From VXRD01 sp965242535 (GTDB lineage Bacteria > Latescibacterota > UBA2968), in the NCBI GenBank assembly GCA_965242535.1, contig OZ251458.1, positions 558,001-622,000 on the forward strand: 64,000 nucleotides of DNA, read 5' to 3'. Position numbers and translations under genes: made by a program. This document shows, in pieces, positions 1 to 7,623 of this stretch. The notes under the pieces were generated by a model, which ran no database searches, had not been told where the DNA came from, and saw only the letters and a program-made list of their open reading frames with translations. Each line of letters begins with the position of its first letter. The first letter of the stretch is position 1.

Positions 1-305
1 TTTCCGTTTCGCGTAATGCCGAACAAATGCTGGCTGACCACCCTGCGAGAAATGCCCATAATCTCGGAGATTTCCCGCTGGGTTTTGCCGTATTTGAAAT
101 ACAAGACCGCGGCTTCAAATTGTTTTTGCGTCAGGGATCGATTCAAGAGGGTATCGATCTGCGGGATGAGACGTCCGACCCTGTCTTCCCTGTCGTAGCG
201 CGCATCTTGTTCGTCGGGCGATTCGTACCACAGGCCAACATCATGCGGCATCATTTCCAAGTCCGATTGATCGAATTGAACTTCCCAAAAATCAGGATTG
301 TACAT
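1..305 (-). CDS. Sigma-70 region 4-like HTH DNA-binding protein, C-terminus cut by window edge
   Basis: The reverse strand reads an open frame from an ATG at 305 to the window edge, about 101 residues. The N-terminal half is acidic. The C-terminal half reads LTQKQFEAAVLYF, then a helix-turn-helix KTQREISEIMGISRRVVSQH, which resembles sigma-70 region 4 or a small sigma-like regulator. A strong Shine-Dalgarno (GGAGGAG, about 323-329) stands about 10 nt before the ATG and decided the start. The same frame stays open upstream to about 400 and reads plausibly (VWYVRHGNSPDISIPLEE), so a longer protein with a non-ATG start, or a frameshifted 5' end, is possible. The sigma-like call comes from the HTH alone; the target is unknown. 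Confidence 0.6.
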   Translation of the reverse strand, partial: MYNPDFWEVQFDQSDLEMMPHDVGLWYESPDEQDARYDREDRVGRLIPQIDTLLNRSLTQKQFEAAVLYFKYGKTQREISEIMGISRRVVSQHLFGITRNG

Positions 306-433
306 TTGTCCGTTCGTCTCCTCCAAGGGAATGGATATGTCGGGCGAATTGCCGTGCCTCACATACCAGACCCGCGGCTCCGGAGGAGCGATATGACGGA
401 CAGATTGTGAACGACCAAACCGCCGTCAGCACC

Positions 434-490
434 TCACCGGAGGCGAATCGGGTATGCTGTTTGCCGAAAGCGCGAGGACAAAATTTTCAT
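434..490 (-). CDS. Possible 18-residue leader ORF or broken 5' gene end
   Basis: A near-perfect Shine-Dalgarno (AAAGGAGG) lies 4 nt before an ATG at 490 on the minus strand. The frame reads MKILSSRFRQTAYPIRLR and stops at 434. It lies upstream of the sigma-like gene on the same strand. A +1 shift after the stop would run into the open frame that leads into that gene. It is either a short leader peptide or the true, frameshifted start of the downstream protein. Confidence 0.3.
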   Translation of the reverse strand: MKILSSRFRQTAYPIRLR

Positions 491-708
491 GTTTCCTCCT
501 TTCAAATGGAACATCCGAAAAACGCAACGATGCGGGATACTACGGAACGATGGGCGCGTCGTCAAGGCAGACCGCGCTCGTTTTTACACCGGCATGGATG
601 CACTTTTGGGCGTCATCTCGACAAAAACTTCTACGCAGAAAAAAGTTTGTGATCTCGATTGGATTCGCTATTTTGCAAAGACGGATGCACGCCACAAACA
701 GGTATTTT

Positions 709-810
709 GCCTTTCTCGCCTTTCGCCTCTCGCCTTTCGCCTTTCGCCTTTCGCCTCTCGCCTTTCGCCTTTCGCCTTTCGCCTCTCACCTCTCCCGTCT
801 CCCGTCTCCC
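709..810. repeat. Pyrimidine-rich CGCCTTT/CGCCTCT tandem array
   Basis: About 100 bp of tandem CGCCTTT and CGCCTCT units end in TCTCCCGTCTCCCGTC. The same repeat family, in either orientation, recurs at 9844-10252, 24121-24275, 40102-40290 and 56760-56805. It carries no credible gene and lies just upstream of the DUF3604 gene. The rest of 491-820 shows nothing recognisable. Confidence 0.8.
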
Positions 811-820
811 TTTTTCACCT

Positions 821-3001
821 ATGATCGAAAAACACGACATGACCGAGGAACGAATCCGCGACTACTACGGCTGGGCAGAAATCGATCCAGACCGCGCGAT
901 CGTCGCGGGCGAAACGGGCACCTGGCGCGTCATCTACCACGCGGGCAAATGCGGAATCGACGATGGCGGCGTGATCAAAATCGCGTGGCGCGATGTGAGC
1001 GACTGGCAACACCCGCAATTCGACGATCCATCCGCCCCCGCTTATGCCTCGGTTTCGACAACGGGGCAGGCGACCTTGAAAGCGGTTTTTGACCGGCAGC
1101 GATATATTCGCCCATGGCGTTATTGCGTCACCATTGACGTATTCGACGATTCGCTCTCCGAAGGCGATACCGTAACCCTCGTATTGGGCGACACATCGGC
1201 AGGGAGCGCGGGCAGTCGCGCGCAAACATTTTGCCAGGATGCGTTTGAATTTCGCGTGGCGGTCGATTGGTGCGGGACGTGGGTCTATACGGAAGTCCCG
1301 TCGCCGAACGTGCCCATCGCGAGCGGCGCGCCCCATCGCCTCGTCGCACTGGGGCCATCTGAAACGAGGCCAGGCGAAGCCGCATGGATCGGCATAAAAG
1401 CCGAAGATGTGTGGGGCAATCCGTGCGCGGGCTATACCGGTAGGATAAAAATCGACGCCGATGGCCTCGGGGGATTGCCCGAAACGCATGCGTTTGAACC
1501 CGAGCAGGGCGGCGCGATGCGGTTTGAAGGTGTGACGGCTTCCAAACCGGGGATTTACCGCGTGCGGGCATGGGATGAAGCCCTGGGCCTCGAGGCAGAG
1601 AGCAATCCGTTGGTGAGCCGCGAAAGGCGCAAAGACCCGCGTCCTTTTTGGGGCGATTTGCACGGGCAGAGCGAAGAAACCGTGGGCACCAACTCGGTCG
1701 AGTCGTATTTTCGCTTTGCACGCGAAAAGGCGTGGCTGGATTTTTCAGGGCATCAGGGCAATGACTTTCAGATCACAAAATCGGTCTGGCGGGAAATCAA
1801 ACGCCAGGCCAATACCCAAAATGTCCCGGGCCAATTCGTGGCCTTTGTCGGCTGGGAATGGTCGGGCAACACGCCCGTAGGCGGAGATCGCAATGTGTAT
1901 TATCCCTGCGCCGATGGCCCGTTGCACCGCTCCAGCCATGTGTTGATCGAAGACAAGTCAGACGCGGATGCGGATTGCCAGCACGTCACGGACCTCTACC
2001 GCGCCCTCGAGGGCAAAGACGCGCTTTTGGTACCGCATGTGGGCGGGCGCTACGCCGATCTGGCGTGGCACGATCCGAACTTAGAGGCCGTGATCGAGGT
2101 TTTGTCCGAGTGGGGCGAATTTGAGTGGTTCTTGAAAGAAGCCCTCGAGAAGGGCTATCGCGTGGGGTTCACCTGCGGCAGCGACGACCACAAAGGCCGC
2201 CCGGGCGCCGCGCATCCGGGCAGTGGCGCGTTTGGCGTTTACGGCGGGATAACCTGCGTCTATGCCAAAGAATTGACGCGAGAAAGCGTGTGGGAAGCAC
2301 TCAAAGCGAGGCAGTGCTACGGCACCAACGGCCCGCGCGTGCTGGTGGAGATGAGCGTGGACGGGCAGCCGATGGGATCGGATCTGACGACAAATGAGCC
2401 GCCCGAAATCGCCGTAAAAGTTTGGGGCACAGCGCCGATAGAAAAAGTGGATATCTTCAGGGGAACGGACGTCATTTACACGCACCCCCAAACCATTCCC
2501 CGGCAACAAAACCGCGTGCGGATCGCGTGGTCGGGGCAGCGCATCCGAGCGCGCAATCGCCTCGTGCGCTGGGATGGCGCGGTCGGGATCGACAAAGGGC
2601 GCATCGCAGAGGCGATTGGCTTTGCGTTTGATTCGGCGTCCGAAGGCATTCGGTCGGTCGCCGATCAATCGGTGACCTGGACATCCGTGACGACGGGCGA
2701 CGCCGACGGCATCATTTTGACGCTCGATGCCCCGAATGATGCGACACTCGATTTTGAAACCCCCGCGTTGTCGCATTCGCTACGCCTTTCGGAAATCGCA
2801 ACAGGACCCGTTGTGATCGATGCCGGCGGCGTCGATATGCAGGTGGTTTTTGAACGCGCCCCCGTGGGCATTGGCCGCGAAGTCGCATTTACATACCGCG
2901 AACACGAGTTGCTCCCCGGTTGCCATCCCTATTGGGCGCGCATAACGCAAATTGACGGCGGAAAGGCATGGGTGAGTCCGGTGTATGTGGAGAGTCAGTA
3001 G
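821..3001 (+). CDS. DUF3604 domain protein (PHP-like metal-dependent hydrolase)
   Basis: The 726-residue product has an N-terminal half that looks like beta-sandwich modules (residues 1-270). The catalytic-looking half opens with FWGDLHGQSEETVGTN, the DLH-type metal motif of the DUF3604/PHP group. Further histidine/aspartate motifs follow: FSGHQGNDF, PHVGGRY and FTCGSDDHKGRPGA. DUF3604 proteins are predicted metal-dependent hydrolases; the substrate is unknown. No signal peptide is visible, so it is probably cytoplasmic. The frame is open back to 659, but that part is translated tandem repeat, so I start at ATG 821; ATG 839 is equally possible because neither has a clear ribosome-binding site. 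The next gene on this strand begins 141 nt later. Confidence 0.8.
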   Translation: MIEKHDMTEERIRDYYGWAEIDPDRAIVAGETGTWRVIYHAGKCGIDDGGVIKIAWRDVSDWQHPQFDDPSAPAYASVSTTGQATLKAVFDRQRYIRPWRYCVTIDVFDDSLSEGDTVTLVLGDTSAGSAGSRAQTFCQDAFEFRVAVDWCGTWVYTEVPSPNVPIASGAPHRLVALGPSETRPGEAAWIGIKAEDVWGNPCAGYTGRIKIDADGLGGLPETHAFEPEQGGAMRFEGVTASKPGIYRVRAWDEALGLEAESNPLVSRERRKDPRPFWGDLHGQSEETVGTNSVESYFRFAREKAWLDFSGHQGNDFQITKSVWREIKRQANTQNVPGQFVAFVGWEWSGNTPVGGDRNVYYPCADGPLHRSSHVLIEDKSDADADCQHVTDLYRALEGKDALLVPHVGGRYADLAWHDPNLEAVIEVLSEWGEFEWFLKEALEKGYRVGFTCGSDDHKGRPGAAHPGSGAFGVYGGITCVYAKELTRESVWEALKARQCYGTNGPRVLVEMSVDGQPMGSDLTTNEPPEIAVKVWGTAPIEKVDIFRGTDVIYTHPQTIPRQQNRVRIAWSGQRIRARNRLVRWDGAVGIDKGRIAEAIGFAFDSASEGIRSVADQSVTWTSVTTGDADGIILTLDAPNDATLDFETPALSHSLRLSEIATGPVVIDAGGVDMQVVFERAPVGIGREVAFTYREHELLPGCHPYWARITQIDGGKAWVSPVYVESQ

Positions 3002-3090
3002 CCAGTCCTCACATCCCCATCAATCGCAGGAACAGGCCGCGTGCTTGATGATGCATGGAAAACATCCGACCCGAGCAAACCCTGCCTATC

Positions 3091-3121
3091 AATCGTAGGG
3101 ACAGGCCCCCGTGCCTGTCCG
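3091..3121. repeat. REP-like palindrome (GGGACAGGC...GCCTGTCC)
   Basis: AATCGTAGGGACAGGC is followed by CCCCGT and GCCTGTCC, which can form a stem-loop. A degenerate copy lies at 3009-3052. Other copies are at 7476, 9976, 25190, 40231, 40390 and 48434. It lies between the DUF3604 gene and the oxidoreductase, immediately before the latter's ribosome-binding site. Confidence 0.75.
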
Positions 3122-3142
3122 CGCATCGACAAGGAGATCAAA

Positions 3143-4015
3143 ATGACAATCGGTTTGTTGAGTCCCGGCGACATGGGACACGTCGTTGGGCAAGTGGCAA
3201 TCGCCCATGGCGCTCGCGTGATAACGTGCTTGGATGGCCGCAGCGAGCGCACGCGCAAACTCGCGGCAACTGCGGGAATTGAAGATGTACCCACATATCT
3301 GGATTTGGTGCGCGAGGCGTCGCTCTTGGTGTGTATTCTCGTGCCCGCCGCGGCCGAATCCGCGGCCGAGCGCATTGCGGACGCGCTGCGACAAACGGAT
3401 GAACGAATCGCGTATGCCGATTGCAATGCCATCGCCCCGGCAACGGCTGTACGCATTGGCGAAGAGATCGAGAACGCGGGCAGTGCGTTCGTGGATGCGG
3501 GGATTATCGGCGGCCCGCCGCGCCAACCGGGGGGCACGCGGTTTTACTGTTCGGGGCCGGACACGTCGGCTTTTGAAAAATTGAACGATTACGGCTTGGA
3601 CGTGCGGAAAGTCGGGGATGAAATCGGGCAGGCATCGGGCCTCAAAATGTGCTATGCGGCCCAGACCAAAGGGACGACCGCGCTCCAAACCGAACTGCTC
3701 ATCGCCGCGCGGGCGATGGGGTTGTACGAGGGGTTGATCGCCGAGCTCCAACTGAGTCAGGCCGATCGATTGGCGGGGATGGAACGCGGCTTGCCGGGCA
3801 TGCCAACCAAAGCCAAGCGGTGGGTGGGCGAGATGGAGGAGATCGCCAAAACATTCGGCGATTTGGGTCTCACGCCCAAAATATACGAAGGCGCGGCGGA
3901 CGTGTATCGCCTCGTCAGCGAAACGCCCCTCGCAGACGAAACGCCCGAAACCCGGGATGCGAGCCGAACACTCGCGCAGACCATTGAGATTTTGGCGCGA
4001 GAGAAAAAGGGTTAG
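3143..4015 (+). CDS. 6-phosphogluconate/3-hydroxyacid dehydrogenase-like NAD(P)-binding protein (DUF1932 C-terminus)
   Basis: The 290-residue product starts with a Rossmann fold, TIGLLSPGDMGHVVG. The C-terminal helical domain (about 185-270, ASGLKMCYAAQTKGTTALQTE) matches the DUF1932 phosphogluconate-dehydrogenase-like type. Members reduce or oxidise small beta-hydroxy acids; the substrate cannot be read here. The ATG at 3143 is chosen because AAGGAG lies 7 nt upstream. The open frame to 3041 only covers the REP-like repeat. The next gene, another dehydrogenase on the same strand, follows after 154 nt, so the two may serve one catabolic route. Confidence 0.8.
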   Translation: MTIGLLSPGDMGHVVGQVAIAHGARVITCLDGRSERTRKLAATAGIEDVPTYLDLVREASLLVCILVPAAAESAAERIADALRQTDERIAYADCNAIAPATAVRIGEEIENAGSAFVDAGIIGGPPRQPGGTRFYCSGPDTSAFEKLNDYGLDVRKVGDEIGQASGLKMCYAAQTKGTTALQTELLIAARAMGLYEGLIAELQLSQADRLAGMERGLPGMPTKAKRWVGEMEEIAKTFGDLGLTPKIYEGAADVYRLVSETPLADETPETRDASRTLAQTIEILAREKKG

Positions 4016-4169
4016 TACAGAAAAAATAAAATAATATCGTACCTCGGTTTTTCGCCTCCCATTGCAGACAATCCCCCACTTTTTTACGCCTTTGGAGCGA
4101 TGCCAACGAGACGCCCCAGGTATCGCTCGCAACCCGTCAGCCACGACATCCAGACCAAGGAGATGCGAT

Positions 4170-5141
4170 ATGAACGAATACGCCGTCACATTTACCCAAC
4201 GCGAGACCGCCCAGTTGTTGCCCATCGAAGTCGATACAGACGCGATTGGCGCGCATGAAGTCGCGGGGCATACCACGGCGACCCTCATCAGCGCGGGCAC
4301 GGAATTGAACAGCGGGTACCTCGGCGATAAATTCCCCAAACAGTCGGGCTATGCCGCGGCTTTCAGAGTTGAAAAAGTGGGTGCGAATGTCGAGGGCATC
4401 GCCCCGGGCGACCACGCCTTTTGCATGGGCAACCACGCGAGCTACCAGCGCAAGCCCGCCGCGCAAGTGCTCCGCCTGCCCGAGGGCCTCGCGCCAGAAA
4501 CAGCCGTTTTTGCCCGCATGATGAGCGTCTCCATGACCACGCTCACGACAACCACGGCGCGGCCGCCCGGCAAAGTGCTGATTACCGGCCTCGGCTTAGT
4601 CGGCCATCTCGCGGCCAAAAATTTTCAGGCCTGCGGTTACGAAGTCCACGCCTGCGATCCGGTGGCATCGCGGCGGCAAATCGCCTCGGAAACGGGCATC
4701 CGCAATGTGCTTCCAGCTGTCCCATTGGACGACCCCGACCTCGCGGGACAATTCCAACTCGCCATCGAATGCTCGGGCCATGAACAAGCCTTGCTCGACG
4801 CCGCGGGCGCGGTGCGAAAACGCGCCGAAGTCGTTTGCATCGCCACCCCTTGGCAACAATACACCCAGTTGCCCCTGCACGACTTGCACCGCCTCATCTT
4901 CTTCAACTACGTCGTCATTCGCAGCGGCTGGGAATGGGAGTTGCCGCGCCAGCCCGAAGACTTTCGCACCAACAGCATTTTCGAAAACCTCGCAGGCGCC
5001 CTCAAATGGTTGGCCGAAGGCCGGGTCGACGTCGATGGCATTTACACCCCGTACGATCCCGAAACATGCCAACGGGCCTATCGAGACCTGTTGGACAAAA
5101 AAAACCCCCGTCTCGCGGTGGTCTTTGACTGGGCGACATGA
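4170..5141 (+). CDS. Zinc-type (MDR) alcohol dehydrogenase-like protein
   Basis: The 323-residue product is a medium-chain dehydrogenase/reductase. It has an N-terminal GroES-like domain with SAGTELNSGYLG and APGDHAFCMGNHA. The nucleotide-binding motif GKVLITGLGLVGHLAAKNF is at about residues 133-151. The classical catalytic and structural zinc cysteine sets are not obvious, so it may be one of the zinc-lacking sugar or polyol relatives. AAGGAG lies 7 nt before ATG 4170; the frame upstream of it is not protein-like. It probably works with the upstream 6PGDH-like enzyme in sugar or polyol oxidation, which is inference from proximity. Confidence 0.8.
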   Translation: MNEYAVTFTQRETAQLLPIEVDTDAIGAHEVAGHTTATLISAGTELNSGYLGDKFPKQSGYAAAFRVEKVGANVEGIAPGDHAFCMGNHASYQRKPAAQVLRLPEGLAPETAVFARMMSVSMTTLTTTTARPPGKVLITGLGLVGHLAAKNFQACGYEVHACDPVASRRQIASETGIRNVLPAVPLDDPDLAGQFQLAIECSGHEQALLDAAGAVRKRAEVVCIATPWQQYTQLPLHDLHRLIFFNYVVIRSGWEWELPRQPEDFRTNSIFENLAGALKWLAEGRVDVDGIYTPYDPETCQRAYRDLLDKKNPRLAVVFDWAT

Positions 5142-5227
5142 GATCCGCTATTTTGTTCGGCTTGTTCTCATCGCATAAAACACCGTCGGGACGCCTATCG
5201 CCAATGACAAATTAAAGCGGTCTCATC

Positions 5228-6118
5228 ATGAGAAAAGAATATCTCGATCCCGAAGTCGTCTCCCGGCTCTCGCGGCTCGATTTGATCGCGCGCATGGTCG
5301 TAGAGGGCTTCATCACTGGGTTGCACCAAAGCCCCTATCACGGGTTCTCGGTCGAGTTTTCCGAATACCGCCAATACATGCCGGGGGATTCACTGCGCGA
5401 TTTGGATTGGAAGGTGTTTGGCAAAACCGACCGGCTCTACGTCAAACAGTACGAAGAGGAGACCAATCTCAAAGCCCATCTCCTCATCGACGCCAGCGCG
5501 TCTATGGCCTATCGCTCGGGTTCGATTGCGAAATTTCAATACGCATCTTATGTCGCGGCGGCCCTTTCCCATCTCATGTTGCGCCAGCGCGATGCGGTTG
5601 GGCTGATCGCTTTTGACGATCGCATTCGCGCGTATTTGCCGCCCCGATCCGTCGCCAGTCATTTGCACGTCCTATTGACCGCGCTTCAAAATACCCGTCC
5701 CGAAGGTGGCGATACCGACCTCGCCGCTGCCTTTCACGATCTCGCCGAACGCATTGTTCGGCGCGGACTCATCGTGGTCATTTCCGATCTTTTCGACGAG
5801 CCAGACCGCTTGCTCAATGGCCTCAAACACTTTCGCCATCGCAACCACGAAGTGATCGTTTTCCACGTGCTCGACCCTCGAGAACGCGACCTCGACTTCA
5901 ATCGGGAAACGCGCTTTGTCGATCTCGAGTCCGGCGCGCAAATCGCCACGGAGCCATGGCATCTCGCGCCTGCGTACCGCGATCACATGGAGGCCCTCAT
6001 CGACCGCTTTCGCCGCGAATGCCGCGAGGCCCTCATCGACTACGTGCTCCTCGAAACCTCGGAACCCTTTGACACCGCCCTTTTCAATTATCTCGCCAAG
6101 CGCAAAAAATTGATGTAG
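5228..6118 (+). CDS. DUF58 domain-containing protein
   Basis: The 296-residue product shows the DUF58 signature in order: EYRQYMPGDSLRDLDWKVF, then LYVKQYEEETNL, then a von Willebrand A-like strand LLIDASASM. DUF58 proteins normally sit beside a MoxR AAA+ ATPase and membrane vWA proteins in putative metal-insertion or folding systems. None of those partners is next to this gene, so it is an orphan here. No membrane helix is visible, unlike longer DUF58 proteins. No clear Shine-Dalgarno is present. A strong hairpin terminator follows at 6141-6177. Confidence 0.85.
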   Translation: MRKEYLDPEVVSRLSRLDLIARMVVEGFITGLHQSPYHGFSVEFSEYRQYMPGDSLRDLDWKVFGKTDRLYVKQYEEETNLKAHLLIDASASMAYRSGSIAKFQYASYVAAALSHLMLRQRDAVGLIAFDDRIRAYLPPRSVASHLHVLLTALQNTRPEGGDTDLAAAFHDLAERIVRRGLIVVISDLFDEPDRLLNGLKHFRHRNHEVIVFHVLDPRERDLDFNRETRFVDLESGAQIATEPWHLAPAYRDHMEALIDRFRRECREALIDYVLLETSEPFDTALFNYLAKRKKLM

Positions 6119-6140
6119 CACGCCTAGGCCGACAAAACGC

Positions 6141-6177
6141 AAAGCCGACCCGAGGCCACTCGGATCGGCTTTTTTAT
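6141..6177. terminator. Bidirectional rho-independent terminator
   Basis: AAAGCCGACCCGAG, a short loop, then CTCGGATCGGCTT and a T-run form a strong GC stem. It lies between the convergent DUF58 and Rieske genes and has A/T runs on both sides, so it can serve both strands. Confidence 0.85.
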
Positions 6178-6195
6178 TTTTTGGAACGGGAATTT

Positions 6196-6675
6196 CTAAA
6201 ATTGAATCGTCAAGAGCTGCGTCCCGTTGTCATACGCGCTCTCGAAACGCGGCAATGGCGATGGTGCGGGGCCACGCAGAACCGCGCCCGTCGTCCTGTC
6301 GAAGAGCGCGCCGTGGCATTCGCACCAGATTTGCGGATCGCCATCGCCCGGCAAATTCACCTCGCAACCCTGATGGGTACACAGCGCACCCAAAACCAAA
6401 AACGCTTCTTCCGACAAGCGGATGATGATCACGGGCTCGCCGCCGTATTGCCCTTCAAAAATGCGTTTGACCGCGCCGCCCACCTCTGACAACGCGGGTT
6501 CGCTCGACACGTCGAACCGCTCGGCCACCTCGGATGATTTCAACACATCGGTCTCGCATCCCGCGATCCATCCGGCGCACATGCACCCGCCCACGACCGA
6601 GAGGGCCTGCGTCAAAAATGCCCTTCTTTCCGCATCCCGTATCTCTTCCACAGGCTTTTTATTCGTCCGATCCAT
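6196..6675 (-). CDS. Rieske [2Fe-2S] protein
   Basis: The 159-residue product carries both Rieske boxes: CTHQGC (about residue 98) and CECHG (about 118). These give the two Cys and two His cluster ligands plus the disulfide cysteines. The N-terminus (RRAFLTQALSVVGGCMCAG) resembles a Tat or lipoprotein-type export signal or anchor, so the domain is likely periplasmic. Its start overlaps the stop of the YceI gene (TAATG), so the two are translationally coupled. It probably acts as a small electron carrier; no cytochrome b partner is adjacent. Confidence 0.9.
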   Translation of the reverse strand: MDRTNKKPVEEIRDAERRAFLTQALSVVGGCMCAGWIAGCETDVLKSSEVAERFDVSSEPALSEVGGAVKRIFEGQYGGEPVIIIRLSEEAFLVLGALCTHQGCEVNLPGDGDPQIWCECHGALFDRTTGAVLRGPAPSPLPRFESAYDNGTQLLTIQF

Positions 6676-7349
6676 TACTCGTTCTCCTCGACGGCTGTCG
6701 AACCAAAAAAGTTCGCCTTTAAGTGGATCTCCGTCCCGACCCGACTGCCCACCAGCCCGCGTGCCCCTGCGATATCGAAATCCTTCAACGCGATCTGAAA
6801 CGCCCCCTCGAGGACAAAAAGATCCCCAGGCGCCCGTTTCGCGGTTTGATCCGACGCGGACAAGTACGTGGCTTCAAACGGAATTTCCATTTCTCGCTCT
6901 ACGCCGTGCAGTGAAAATGTGCCCATCGCCATCCCTTGAATGACGGCCCTGTCTTTGTCCGTCTGTACAGATACATCTTTTAATCCCGAAATTTCAAACG
7001 CAATCGCCGGAAATCGTTTTGCATCCAGCCAGTCTGCGCCGTGCAAATGTTCGTCTCGCTTCTCTATGCCCGTTTCCATGCTCGCAACGCGCACCTCAAT
7101 TTTTCCGGTCATCGCTTCCACATGCGCGGGATCCAGTTTTAATGCGCCGGAAATCCCGGACGCGGTGCCGTGGATCTCTTCCATCGGCGCCGTGCTCACA
7201 AACCGAATCTGATTCTTGCCGACCCGATTGCTCAAGACGATGGTCTGCACGCCTTTGACCGGTAGCCCCAATCCATGTGCTGTTTCTGCACAGACCTGTT
7301 GCGCGGTCATCCACGCAAAAAATAATAAACCGACCATCCATCGTTTCAT
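6675..7349 (-). CDS. YceI family secreted protein
   Basis: The 224-residue product has a signal peptide (LLFFAWMTAQQVCA). The YceI fold follows: NQIRFVSTAPMEEIHGTA near the start, then HGADWLDAKRFPAIAFEI, GTFSLHGVEREMEIPFEA, and the closing VGSRVGTEIHLKANF. YceI proteins bind isoprenoid-type lipids in the periplasm and often pair with redox proteins, as here with the downstream Rieske protein. GAGGAGGT lies 8 nt before the ATG. It is the first gene of a two-gene operon. Confidence 0.9.
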   Translation of the reverse strand: MKRWMVGLLFFAWMTAQQVCAETAHGLGLPVKGVQTIVLSNRVGKNQIRFVSTAPMEEIHGTASGISGALKLDPAHVEAMTGKIEVRVASMETGIEKRDEHLHGADWLDAKRFPAIAFEISGLKDVSVQTDKDRAVIQGMAMGTFSLHGVEREMEIPFEATYLSASDQTAKRAPGDLFVLEGAFQIALKDFDIAGARGLVGSRVGTEIHLKANFFGSTAVEENE

Positions 7350-7475
7350 CGTGCTTTACCTCCTCGGTTGAAAACTGAGATGAACAATACAAAAAGATTT
7401 TATTTGGTCAAAAATTCAAGGGAAAACGAATGGCGTCATCCGTTTCATCCGCTGACCGTTTCGCCGCTAGGTGCA

Positions 7476-7504
7476 AGGACGGGCACGGAGCCTGTCCCTA
7501 CGAT
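7476..7504. repeat. REP-like palindrome, reverse orientation
   Basis: GGACGGGCACGGAGCCTGTCCCTACGAT is the same palindromic repeat as at 3091, inverted. It lies between the divergent YceI and isocitrate dehydrogenase genes, just upstream of the icd promoter. Confidence 0.65.
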
Positions 7505-7550
7505 GGATGGGGGATCGGATGGACTGACCCCCGCCTCTGATTTTATGTTC

Positions 7551-7580
7551 TTGACTTATCCGTTTTCATGCTGGTATAAT
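7551..7580 (+). promoter_or_regulatory. Sigma-70-type promoter for isocitrate dehydrogenase
   Basis: TTGACT (7551-7556) and a consensus TATAAT (7575-7580) are separated by 18 nt. The start codon of the isocitrate dehydrogenase gene follows 43 nt later. Confidence 0.75.
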
Positions 7581-7623
7581 ACGGACTTTGAGATATCTGT
7601 CACCCCAAAATTTAAGGAATGCC

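Noticed and set aside
659..820. N-terminal extension of the DUF3604 protein
   Set aside because: Residues before 821 are translated CGCCTTT repeats (FASRLSPFAFRLSPF) and not protein-like.
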